NCBI GenBank assembly: GCA_900313845.1
Contig: OMTC01000107.1
Span: 1 to 6,531 of the forward strand
Reading direction: 5' to 3'
Source of the DNA: an uncultured Prevotellaceae bacterium
GTDB taxonomy: Bacteria; Bacteroidota; Bacteroidia; Bacteroidales; Bacteroidaceae
DNA: 6,531 nucleotides
Positions 1-6,437 of this stretch are shown in pieces. Under the pieces are notes generated by a model. That model was not told the DNA's origin, ran no database searches, and saw only the letters and a program-made list of their open reading frames with translations. The position numbers were made by a program, and so were the translations under genes. The stretch's first letter is position 1. Every line of letters starts with the position of its first letter.

Positions 1-689
1 TACCTGCAGACAGTGCCCGCATCGGTGTGTGCGACAAGATTTTCACCCGTGTGGGAGCCAGCGACAACATCAGCATGGGCGAATCTACGTTCATGGTGGA
101 GATGAACGAAGCCTCGAACATCATCAACAACCTTTCGCCTCGTTCGCTCGTCCTCTTCGACGAATTAGGACGCGGCACTTCCACCTACGACGGTATTTCT
201 ATCGCTTGGGCTATTGTGGAATATATCCATGAGAATCCAAAGAACCATGCTCGCACACTCTTCGCCACTCATTACCACGAACTGAACGAGATGGAAAAAC
301 TCTTCCAGCGCGTGAAGAACTACAATGTGAGTGTGAAGGAAGTGGATGGCAAGGTGATTTTCCTCCGCAAATTGGTGGAGGGAGGTAGTGAGCACTCGTT
401 TGGTATTCATGTGGCGAAGATTGCGGGAATGATGCCATCTATTGTGCGACGAGCAGAACAAGTGTTGCACGAGTTGGAAAAGAACAACTCGGGCGATTCC
501 ATCTCTCGTCCTCGCACGGAGACGATTTCCGTTCCTAATGCTTCGGCGCAACTCTCTTTCTTCCAGCTCGACGACCCTGTGCTGTGTCAGATTCGTGACG
601 AAATCCTCCATCTCGATGTGAACAACCTCACGCCGCTTGAAGCACTCAATAAATTGAATGACATTAAGAGGATTGTGAAAGGTAAATAA
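1..689 (+). CDS. mutS: DNA mismatch repair protein MutS, C-terminal part (5' end outside window)
   Basis: This is the C-terminal 228 residues of MutS, the ATPase that recognises mismatches and recruits MutL. The frame is open from the first base (codons begin at base 3; bases 1-2 complete a preceding codon), reading PADSARIGVCDKIFTRVGAS, a MutS core sequence, so the GTG at 27 is internal and not a start. Visible motifs are the STFMVEM segment (about 84-104), the Walker B block LVLFDELGRGTST with the acidic pair at 159-164, and the ATHYHEL switch with its histidine at 270-272. The Walker A loop and the mismatch-binding domains lie upstream of the window. The end, NNLTPLEALNKLNDIKRIV, is the usual MutS C-terminal helix, so this end is intact. 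A repeat-filled gap, not an operon junction, follows the stop codon. The identification is secure. Confidence 0.97.
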   Translation, partial: PADSARIGVCDKIFTRVGASDNISMGESTFMVEMNEASNIINNLSPRSLVLFDELGRGTSTYDGISIAWAIVEYIHENPKNHARTLFATHYHELNEMEKLFQRVKNYNVSVKEVDGKVIFLRKLVEGGSEHSFGIHVAKIAGMMPSIVRRAEQVLHELEKNNSGDSISRPRTETISVPNASAQLSFFQLDDPVLCQIRDEILHLDVNNLTPLEALNKLNDIKRIVKGK

Positions 690-693
690 AAGG

Positions 694-722
694 AAGCCCC
701 CTCCCAACCTCCCCGAGGGGAG
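694..722 (-). repeat. 29-bp palindromic repeat, copy 1 (intergenic)
   Basis: Read on the minus strand this unit matches 1468-1496 at 26 of 29 positions, including an identical 16-base block at one end and an identical 8-base block at the other. Bases 708-723 form a near-perfect hairpin (CCTCCC/GGGAGG stem, 4-base loop). It begins 5 bp after the mutS stop codon. No T-tract follows the hairpin on the plus strand, so it is not a typical intrinsic terminator. GC-rich units of this kind are, from memory, common between genes in Bacteroidales genomes; that is recollection and not shown by this window. Confidence 0.85.
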
Positions 723-725
723 GAG

Positions 726-788
726 AAGGTCAAAAGTCTAAGGTCAAAGGTCGAAACCTGAAACTTGAAACCTGGAACCTGAAACTTA
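726..788. repeat. Degenerate 7-bp tandem repeat, nine units
   Basis: Nine consecutive heptamers sit in exact 7-bp register from 726 to 788. The first four are variants of AAGGTCA (two exact copies, plus AAAGTCT and AAGGTCG). The last five are variants of AAACCTG (two exact copies, plus AAACTTG, GAACCTG and AAACTTA). The array follows copy 1 of the palindromic repeat almost directly and ends 28 bp before the GSCFA start codon. Together the two repeats fill most of the mutS-GSCFA gap. No coding potential is apparent: the minus-strand frame crossing it simply translates the repeat. Confidence 0.85.
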
Positions 789-816
789 GATACCCTGCTG
801 AGGGAAACCAACGCTT

Positions 817-1830
817 ATGAACTTAATCACTCCAGTACATATTTCCAAACCATCATTCAGCATCAACCACGCCCAGCGTATCTTGATGCTCGGTTCATGC
901 TTTGTGGATGAAATCGGTGCAAAGCTCCAAGCAGATAAGTTCAATTGTCTGGTCAATCCCTTTGGTGTGCTCTATAACCCCGCTTCCATCGCAGCGCTCT
1001 TGCTTCGCAGCATCAGCGAGCGGGAGTATGATGCCCAATCTCCCGAAATTCTCTCGGCAGATGGACTTTTCCATAGCTGGATGCACCATTCGCAGTTTTC
1101 GTCGTCCAATCAACAGGAATTGCTCGACAAGCTCAATTCCACGCTTCTTCTTGTTTCCGATTGGATTTGCAATGCTGATGTGCTCATCGTCACTTTCGGC
1201 ACTTCCTATATTTATCGTTTGAAGGAAAATGGCATGTTGGTTTCCAACTGTCATAAGCAACCCGATTCGCTTTTCACACGCGAGCGTCTTTCTGCTTACG
1301 ACATTGCTGATGCATGGAAACCCCTCCTTCAACTGCTTCAAAGTGTCAATCCCCATCTTCATGTGATTTTTACCGTCAGTCCCATTCGTCATAAGCGTGA
1401 TGGACTGCATGAGAATCAGCTCAGCAAGGCAGAACTGCTCTTGGCGATTAATCAAATAACAAGTTCCCTCCCCTCGGGGAGGTCAGGTGGGGGCTTTTTA
1501 TTTTACTTTCCTTCCTACGAAATCTTGCTCGACGAACTGCGCGATTACCGCTTCTACGCCGCCGACATGGTTCACCCCTCTCCACTTGCCGTGGATTACA
1601 TCTATGAGAAATTCCAAGACTGTTTCATAGATAGGGAGGAGCAACGGTTGTCAGCACTTTGTCGTGAAGTGCAGGCAGCACTGGAGCATAAGCCTTTTCA
1701 TCCTGAGGCTGAGGCATATCAACAATTTATTCAACAGACGATTCAAAAAATTAACTATATCAAACAAAAGTGCCCTGACATCAATCTCGACACAGAATTA
1801 TCACAATGCAATACACGATTGAACAAATAA
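817..1830 (+). CDS. GSCFA domain-containing protein
   Basis: A complete 337-aa protein of the GSCFA family, named for its N-terminal motif, here GSCFV at residues 26-30. Other family-like blocks are NPFGVLYNPASI (47-58), FGTSYIYRL (127-135), TVSPIRH (186-192) and YFPSYEILLDELRDYRFYAADMVHPS (230-255). From family knowledge GSCFA proteins are thought to be related to SGNH/GDSL hydrolases. On that basis S27 and the D250-x-x-H253 pair are candidate catalytic residues; substrate and activity are unknown. No signal peptide or membrane segment is visible, so it is probably cytoplasmic. The ATG at 817 is chosen because the conserved N-terminus follows at normal distance; no Shine-Dalgarno is evident. 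The gene's last 25 bp overlap murF-alr. Oddly, residues 218-227 (LPSGRSGGGF) are encoded by a copy of a 29-bp palindromic repeat just before the conserved YFPSYEI block. Confidence 0.92.
   Translation: MNLITPVHISKPSFSINHAQRILMLGSCFVDEIGAKLQADKFNCLVNPFGVLYNPASIAALLLRSISEREYDAQSPEILSADGLFHSWMHHSQFSSSNQQELLDKLNSTLLLVSDWICNADVLIVTFGTSYIYRLKENGMLVSNCHKQPDSLFTRERLSAYDIADAWKPLLQLLQSVNPHLHVIFTVSPIRHKRDGLHENQLSKAELLLAINQITSSLPSGRSGGGFLFYFPSYEILLDELRDYRFYAADMVHPSPLAVDYIYEKFQDCFIDREEQRLSALCREVQAALEHKPFHPEAEAYQQFIQQTIQKINYIKQKCPDINLDTELSQCNTRLNK
1468..1496 (+). repeat. 29-bp palindromic repeat, copy 2 (inside the GSCFA coding region)
   Basis: This unit is 26/29 identical to the reverse complement of 694-722 and can form the same CCTCCC/GGGAGG hairpin. 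It lies wholly within the GSCFA gene and stays in frame, encoding a glycine-rich stretch (L218 to F227). A T-rich run (1495-1503) follows the GC-rich unit, so the transcript could form a weak terminator-like structure here. The reading frame is unbroken on both sides, which argues for a tolerated in-frame insertion or replacement in a surface loop. Confidence 0.88.
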
Positions 1831-4301
1831 CGAAAATCATCGGGGCTGAACTCCATTGCTTTGGAGACGAGCAGAGTTGTAGTCAAAACCGCATCAATTG
1901 GTTGCTCATCGACAGCCGTTCCCTCTGTTTTCCCGACGAAACTCTTTTCTTTGCCCTTCGCACCAAGCGTAACGACGGACATAAGTATATCGAAGAACTC
2001 TATCGACGTGGAGTTCGCAATTTTGTGGTTCAGGATATTCCGTTTATCGAACATCTTGACGACGTGGTTTTCTTGCAGGTGAAAGACCCGCTCACCGCTT
2101 TGCAGCGTTTGGCGGAGCATCATCGTTGCCAATTCGATATTCCTGTCATTGCCATCACGGGTTCCAACGGAAAAACCACTGTGAAGGAATGGCTCTATCA
2201 GTTGCTTTCGCCCGACCATAACGTGTGCCGTTCGCCTCGCAGCTATAACTCGCAAGTGGGTGTGCCACTTTCCGTTTGGCTTATCGACAGCCATACCGAT
2301 ATAGCCATTGTCGAAGCGGGCATTTCGGACGTAGGTGAGATGGACCGTTTGGAACGTATCATTCGTCCTACCACCGCTGTCATCACCAACATCGGTCAGG
2401 CGCATCAGGAGAATTTCCTTTCCTACGACATTAAATGTACGGAGAAATTCCAACTCTTCAAGAATTGCCGAACGGGTGTCATCAACATGAGCGACAACCG
2501 CATTGCCCGTTGTTCACAAGTGGTTCCCGAAAGTGTGGAGCGCATCACTTGGAACACCTACGAGAACGCACGTCCAGGCGATGCCACTATCATCATTCGT
2601 TCCATTGAGAAAGAGGGAACCAATGCAACGGTGAAATTCTCCATCAACGATGTTCTTGGTCAGTTCACCATCCCTTTCATCGACGAAGCATCCATCCAGA
2701 ACTCCATCACTTGTTTTGCCACTTGCGTGAGTCTTCATCTCGACGTGGAGGAAATCTGCAAGCGCATGCAGCGACTCGAACCTGTTGCCATGCGTCTCGA
2801 AGTGAAAGACGGACGAAACGGTTGCACACTCATCAACGACTCCTACAATTCCGATATTCATTCGCTCGACATCGCACTCGACTTCATGCAGCGTCGTCCC
2901 GACACGAAGGAACAGTCTCGCACGCTCATCATCAGCGATATTCTCCAGAGTGGCGAGTTGCCTCGTTCGCTTTATAGCCGCGTGGCACTCATGGCGCGTA
3001 GTCGAGGCATTCAGAAAGTGATTGGAGTGGGGGAGGAAATCAGTTCCTGCGCCGACTATTTCCCAATGGAAAGCTACTTCTTCCGTACCACGGAGGAACT
3101 GCTCGATAGCAAACTCTTTGCCAATCTCCACAATGAATTCATCCTTATCAAAGGTGCACGTCAGTTCCATTTCGATGAACTCTGCGACCAGCTCACGCTC
3201 AAGGTCCACCAGACTATCCTCGAAGTGAATCTCAATGCCCTTGTTGACAATCTCAATTACTATCGCTCCTTCCTCACCAAGAAGGAAAAGATTGTCTGCA
3301 TGGTGAAGGCTTCAGCCTATGGCGTGGGTGCCATTGAGGCATCGAAAACGCTGCAAGACCATGGTGTGGATTATCTGGCTGTGGCTGTGGCAGACGAAGG
3401 AGCAGACCTTCGCAAGGCTGGCATCACGGCAAACATCATGGTGATGAATCCCGAGATGACTTCCTTCAAGATGCTTTTCGATTACCGTCTCGAACCAGAA
3501 ATTTTCAATTTCGACATTCTCGAAGCACTGATTCGCGAGGCAGAAAAGGAAGGTATCACCAATTTCCCTGTGCATATCAAACTCGATACGGGTATGCATC
3601 GTCTGGGCTTCAATCCCGAGAAGGACATGCCTCGACTCATTAGTCGTTTGCAGCGTCAGTCTGCCGTTGTGCCATGTAGCGTGTTCTCGCATTTTGTGGG
3701 AAGCGACGACGACGAATTCGATGATTTCAGTGAGCGTCAGTTCGAACTCTACGACAAGGCTTCCTCTCAACTTCAAGCCACTTATAGCCATAAGATTATC
3801 CGCCACATCTGCAACTCTGCGGGCATTGAGCATTTCCCTCAATACCATCTCGACATGGTCCGTCTCGGTCTCGGTCTCTACGGAGTGAATCCACGCAACA
3901 ACGAAGTGATTCACAATGTGGCAACGCTGAAAACCACGATTCTTCAGATTCGCGACGTGCCAGCAGGCGATTCCATCGGCTATAGTCGCAAGACCTTCGT
4001 GGATCGTCCAACCCGTGTGGCAGCCATTCCGATTGGTTATGCCGACGGACTCAATCGTCGTCTTGGCAACCGCAATGGCTATTGCCTCGTGAATGGGAAG
4101 AAAGCCCCTTATCTCGGCAATATCTGCATGGACGTATGCATGATAGATGTCACAGGTATCGACTGCCAGGCAGGCGACCAGGTCACCATCTTTGGCGACG
4201 ACCTCCCTGTTACCATCCTCAGCGACGCCATCGGCACCATCCCATACGAAATCCTCACAGGCATCAGCACCCGCGTCCAGCGAGTATTCATTCAAGAATA
4301 A
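1806..4301 (+). CDS. murF-alr: Bifunctional UDP-MurNAc-tripeptide:D-Ala-D-Ala ligase / alanine racemase (MurF-Alr fusion)
   Basis: An 831-aa cytoplasmic fusion of two peptidoglycan-precursor enzymes. Residues 1-about 460 are MurF, which ligates D-Ala-D-Ala to UDP-MurNAc-tripeptide. It has an N-terminal substrate domain (IDSRSL 35-40), the ATP loop GSNGKTT (119-125), and EKFQLF (213-218), where K214 is the probable carbamylated lysine. A C-terminal Mur ligase domain follows (NDSYNSD 344-350). Residues about 470-831 are a PLP-dependent alanine racemase. It has the PLP lysine K501 (VKASAYG), R599 (KLDTGMHRLGF), H629 (SHF), S671 (NSAG), R686 (VRLGLGLYG), the catalytic tyrosine Y726 (GYSRKT), C774-M775-D776 and Y814 (IPYEIL). 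All expected active-site residues of both halves are present, so both activities are probably intact. This fusion is established for Bacteroidetes. The ATG at 1806 lies inside the end of the GSCFA gene (25-bp overlap, different frame), implying translational coupling. A terminator follows. Confidence 0.97.
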   Translation: MQYTIEQITKIIGAELHCFGDEQSCSQNRINWLLIDSRSLCFPDETLFFALRTKRNDGHKYIEELYRRGVRNFVVQDIPFIEHLDDVVFLQVKDPLTALQRLAEHHRCQFDIPVIAITGSNGKTTVKEWLYQLLSPDHNVCRSPRSYNSQVGVPLSVWLIDSHTDIAIVEAGISDVGEMDRLERIIRPTTAVITNIGQAHQENFLSYDIKCTEKFQLFKNCRTGVINMSDNRIARCSQVVPESVERITWNTYENARPGDATIIIRSIEKEGTNATVKFSINDVLGQFTIPFIDEASIQNSITCFATCVSLHLDVEEICKRMQRLEPVAMRLEVKDGRNGCTLINDSYNSDIHSLDIALDFMQRRPDTKEQSRTLIISDILQSGELPRSLYSRVALMARSRGIQKVIGVGEEISSCADYFPMESYFFRTTEELLDSKLFANLHNEFILIKGARQFHFDELCDQLTLKVHQTILEVNLNALVDNLNYYRSFLTKKEKIVCMVKASAYGVGAIEASKTLQDHGVDYLAVAVADEGADLRKAGITANIMVMNPEMTSFKMLFDYRLEPEIFNFDILEALIREAEKEGITNFPVHIKLDTGMHRLGFNPEKDMPRLISRLQRQSAVVPCSVFSHFVGSDDDEFDDFSERQFELYDKASSQLQATYSHKIIRHICNSAGIEHFPQYHLDMVRLGLGLYGVNPRNNEVIHNVATLKTTILQIRDVPAGDSIGYSRKTFVDRPTRVAAIPIGYADGLNRRLGNRNGYCLVNGKKAPYLGNICMDVCMIDVTGIDCQAGDQVTIFGDDLPVTILSDAIGTIPYEILTGISTRVQRVFIQE

Positions 4302-4334
4302 AGGCAAATGAAGCGTGAAGAACGCATTAATAAA

Positions 4335-4374
4335 AGAAGAATGAGAAGCCGAAAAGCATCTCATTCTTTTTTTT
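4335..4374 (+). terminator. Intrinsic terminator after murF-alr
   Basis: A 9-bp perfect stem (AGAATGAGA at 4338-4346 with TCTCATTCT at 4359-4367) continues inward, after one mismatch, with a G-C and a C-G pair around a 6-base loop. Eight T residues (4367-4374) follow directly. It begins 34 bp after the murF-alr stop codon and probably ends the GSCFA/murF-alr transcript. The upstream A-rich run lets the stem extend a few pairs into the T-tract, so partial function in the other direction is possible. Confidence 0.9.
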
Positions 4375-4389
4375 CAATTATTGGTGTCC

Positions 4390-4617
4390 GCTAAAAATGC
4401 CGAAGGCATGAAAGAACACAGGCAGTCGGTGAAGTGCGAAGCACGGAACCCCTGCTAAGCGATGTCCAATAACAGAACCCCAAGGGGGGTGACGGAGCCA
4501 TTTGCCAACTTATCCGTCGTACCTTTGGCACTCTGTTTACCTTGATACACATAGCAGGGGTTCCGCTCCGCTTCACCACCTGCCTGTGTTCTGTCGTTCT
4601 TTCAGAACTTTTTAAGC
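4390..4617. repeat. Hairpin-studded inverted-repeat element, MITE-like or structured DNA/RNA
   Basis: This element fills most of the non-coding stretch 4302-4683. Its arms pair in three perfect blocks: 4413-4425 with 4580-4592 (13 bp), 4428-4434 with 4571-4577 (7 bp) and 4445-4457 with 4552-4564 (13 bp). Outside the arms each end has a 13-nt hairpin with a 5-bp stem and GAA loop when read inward: ATGCC-GAA-GGCAT at 4397-4409 on the plus strand, and GTTCT-GAA-AGAAC at 4596-4608 on the minus strand. Each is separated from the arm by 3 bases, and the two stems differ in sequence. Beyond them GCTAAAA and GCTTAAAAA mark the probable ends. A further small GAA hairpin lies at 4434-4444. The roughly 94-bp centre holds ACCCC/GGGGT (4477-4490) and GACGGA/TCCGTC (4491-4518) pairings. 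No transposase or credible gene is present. It sits between convergent genes. Bases 4618-4683 show nothing recognisable. Confidence 0.75.
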
Positions 4618-4683
4618 CCTACATGAATTTTTAATGAATCCTGCCTTCTTCTTTACAGCACTTGAATGGCTTCACAATCAATT

Positions 4684-5736
4684 TTACTGGACAACAATGT
4701 TTTTCAATATAAATTTTCTGCCTATTGAATCAATATAATCATCTAAAGGAAACTTGCTAAGAGTGAATTCTAATGTTGAACTATCTTTTATATTTAACTC
4801 CCAAACATAATAATCACTATAGTTTGATGAATCATTGAGCAAGACAAGGTATTTTCCAGAAGTGGACTTTCCAACTTTAGTTTTGTCAAATCTTTGTGGA
4901 ATTGTATCCGACAAATAGTACGAAGAAGCACTTTCACCTGATTTGTCTATAATTTCCTTTGTCACTGGATGCTCAACAATTGTATGTAGAAAGAAAAAGA
5001 TATTCTTCTTGTCAAATGTTACACGCAAAGTATCAATGAACTTATCACGAGGTGAATCATCAATATTAATCCACGTGTTCTCAATTAAATAGTCAATACT
5101 AATATTTTGTGCATTCACGGGCAAAATGCTTGATGCACATTTCTTCTTTCCCTTTTTATTCGGCAATATCTTATAAATGCTATACGTCTCGCCATTCTGG
5201 TATTTATACTGTATCAGCCCTTTGGATTTGCTCCATACAAAATAATCGCAATTCAGCTCAGACATGCGGCTGACTTGGGAATATAAGCTGTCAATAATAA
5301 TGCAATCATGATAGACTGAATCGCCTACTTCAAAATCTTGCAGCTTAACTTTTTTCACTTTTGGTAATTTTAAACGTTCAATGCAGAAACGTTTGTGGAA
5401 TATAAAGTTCAATTGAAGTTTATTGTTATATGTAGGCCTAATTGAGAAACTCTGTGATATTTTTTCTTGATGATGAACAATCGTGTCTTTATATATGGCA
5501 TGCCCATAATGGTCTGTAAAGCAGTAAATCCCAAAGGGTGGATGGCGATTGTTGTCTATATTTTTAGAAACGAACATGGTATCCATTCCTTCAGTCGAAG
5601 CAAACAAAACAGTGTCCCCATTTTCGTATGCTTCCATCCATGCCAGATCATCATCGTCTAAAAGATGAACGGAATTGTAATCACAAGAAATCAATGCGAT
5701 TAGAATGAGTAGTAACAAACTTAACTTTTTCATCAT
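4684..5736 (-). CDS. Two-domain lipoprotein of unknown function
   Basis: A complete 350-aa protein with a lipoprotein signal: KK at residues 3-4, a hydrophobic stretch 5-17 and a lipobox LISC with the acylated cysteine at 18. It should be anchored in the envelope; the cysteine is followed by DYNS, not an obvious acidic surface-export signal. Residues about 19-199 form a first region ending in FVWSKSKGLIQYKYQNGETY and a lysine-rich stretch (NKKGKKK, 193-199). This end closely matches the C-terminus of the gene running off the window, so it is probably a mobile or duplicated module. Residues about 205-350 (ENTWINI, SYYLSDTIPQRFDKTKVGKSTSGKYLV, YYVWELNIKDSSTLEF) look like a separate beta-rich domain, possibly lipocalin-like; this is impression only. 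Two adjacent ATGs (5736 and 5733) are possible starts. A promoter-like box lies just upstream. AT-richer than the housekeeping genes. I do not recognise the family. Confidence 0.88.
   Translation of the reverse strand: MMKKLSLLLLILIALISCDYNSVHLLDDDDLAWMEAYENGDTVLFASTEGMDTMFVSKNIDNNRHPPFGIYCFTDHYGHAIYKDTIVHHQEKISQSFSIRPTYNNKLQLNFIFHKRFCIERLKLPKVKKVKLQDFEVGDSVYHDCIIIDSLYSQVSRMSELNCDYFVWSKSKGLIQYKYQNGETYSIYKILPNKKGKKKCASSILPVNAQNISIDYLIENTWINIDDSPRDKFIDTLRVTFDKKNIFFFLHTIVEHPVTKEIIDKSGESASSYYLSDTIPQRFDKTKVGKSTSGKYLVLLNDSSNYSDYYVWELNIKDSSTLEFTLSKFPLDDYIDSIGRKFILKNIVVQ
5158..5228 (-). repeat. Direct repeat, copy A (within the 350-aa lipoprotein gene)
   Basis: These 71 bp match 6461-6531 at 63 of 71 positions without gaps and in the same orientation. 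They encode residues GLIQYKYQNGETYSIYKILPN and neighbours at the end of the lipoprotein's first domain. Similarity fades in the lysine-codon run just below 5158. High nucleotide identity means a fairly recent duplication or gene conversion. Confidence 0.88.
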
Positions 5737-5741
5737 GGTTG

Positions 5742-5773
5742 CAAATTTACCAAAATAGCAGAAACCGTATAAC
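5742..5773 (-). promoter_or_regulatory. Bacteroidetes-type promoter for the lipoprotein gene
   Basis: On the minus strand TAAATTTG (5749-5742) matches the Bacteroidetes -7 consensus TAnnTTTG exactly. The expected -33 TTG position holds only a weak TTA (5772-5770). The box ends 5 bases before the first ATG of the lipoprotein, so transcription would begin at or next to the start codon, leaving little or no leader. It lies in the only 50-bp gap of the minus-strand cluster, where a promoter is plausible. A chance match to a short degenerate motif remains possible. Confidence 0.5.
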
Positions 5774-5786
5774 TATTCAGCGAACC

Positions 5787-6437
5787 TTACTTATATGAAA
5801 TTCTACCATTCTCAAATATCAAATGATGAATGTCTGCTGGCTTAACAGGAGCGGTCGATTCCAATGTTTCATATTCAAGCGTATTCATTTGCAAGTGGAA
5901 GTCAACAATACCGTTCAGCGCTACCAAGTCGTTGATATAGGCATGTTTGTTAAATACCAGTGTAGCCTTGCCATCCTTCAAGGCATAAACCGTCAAGAAT
6001 GGTGGAGTACTATCAATGGTTATTCCTGAGAAGAGTACAAATGTACATCCATTCTCCATCTCGATGGTATAGAACGGCAGAGAACTATCCGCTGTGTCCT
6101 TCTCTGTGTAAAAATAATTCCAGCCATCTCCATCCATTTGAACAAAAGCAGGTTGCAGTTTGGAAGAAATCTGTATCACATTGAAATCACCAGGTTCCTC
6201 TTCCCAGTTCTTGAACTTGAAAAGACGAATATCGTATTTCTCCTTTCCCTGATTTGAGAATGCAGTGGTTGTTTTCTTCAAAACGTATGGTTCCACATCT
6301 TGCCATTCCTCATTGTAAAAAGAATCTATAAACGATGATTTCACAACACCAGCGTTGGCAGAATCATAAACAAGTGTCTGTGCAGGCATGTTCAAGGCAA
6401 ACATGATTGCCATAACATAAACAAAGACTCTTTTCAT
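5787..6437 (-). CDS. Secreted protein of unknown function with N-terminal signal peptide
   Basis: A complete 216-aa protein starting MKRVFVYVMAIMFALNMPAQT, a type I signal peptide probably cleaved near A19-Q20 (no lipobox cysteine). It is therefore expected in the periplasm or beyond. The mature part has no motif I recognise. It is rich in aromatic and acidic residues, with alternating hydrophobic stretches (FYTIEMENGCTFVLFSGI 122-139, FLTVYALKDGKATLVFNKHAYI 147-168) that suggest beta structure, and a single cysteine at 131. The ATG at 6437 is preferred over an in-frame TTG at 6443 and GTG at 6440 because it gives a clean signal peptide and overlaps the upstream stop in TGATG, a usual coupling arrangement. 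It ends 50 bp before the lipoprotein gene. A neighbourhood role with the lipoproteins is likely from position only. Confidence 0.85.
   Translation of the reverse strand: MKRVFVYVMAIMFALNMPAQTLVYDSANAGVVKSSFIDSFYNEEWQDVEPYVLKKTTTAFSNQGKEKYDIRLFKFKNWEEEPGDFNVIQISSKLQPAFVQMDGDGWNYFYTEKDTADSSLPFYTIEMENGCTFVLFSGITIDSTPPFLTVYALKDGKATLVFNKHAYINDLVALNGIVDFHLQMNTLEYETLESTAPVKPADIHHLIFENGRISYK

Noticed and set aside
27..689. A short independent gene starting at the GTG at base 27
   Set aside because: The frame is open to the window edge and the residues before the GTG (PADSARIG) are also MutS sequence, so this is a truncated mutS.
708..723. Intrinsic terminator for mutS
   Set aside because: The hairpin is good but no T-tract follows on the plus strand; it is kept only as a repeat that might hinder transcription.
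694..788. CRISPR array in the mutS-GSCFA gap
   Set aside because: Units are 7 bp with no spacers, and the palindrome occurs once there; there are no cas genes.
587..811. Minus-strand frame across the mutS-GSCFA gap (FQVPGFKFQVSTF...)
   Set aside because: Its repetitive peptide is a direct product of the 7-bp tandem repeat and the palindrome; no real protein signature.
2514..3209. Minus-strand open frame opposite the MurF half, and similar long antisense frames at 1755-2453, 895-1455 and 165-707
   Set aside because: All are antisense to conserved genes with intact motifs; none shows a family signature or its own start signals.
3312..4364. Long minus-strand open frame (350 codons) opposite the racemase half of murF-alr
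   Set aside because: It lies wholly opposite a well-supported gene, its protein has no recognisable domain, and it would start inside the terminator hairpin. Codon bias of the true gene explains the absence of stops.
4308..4394. 28-codon basic peptide (MKREERINKRRMRS...) just after murF-alr
   Set aside because: It runs through the terminator hairpin and its T-tract and into the inverted-repeat element, so the sequence is explained without coding.
4391..4579. 62-codon minus-strand frame across the inverted-repeat element
   Set aside because: It follows the repeat arms and ends within them, and the peptide has no plausible domain. It is better explained as translation of the repeat.
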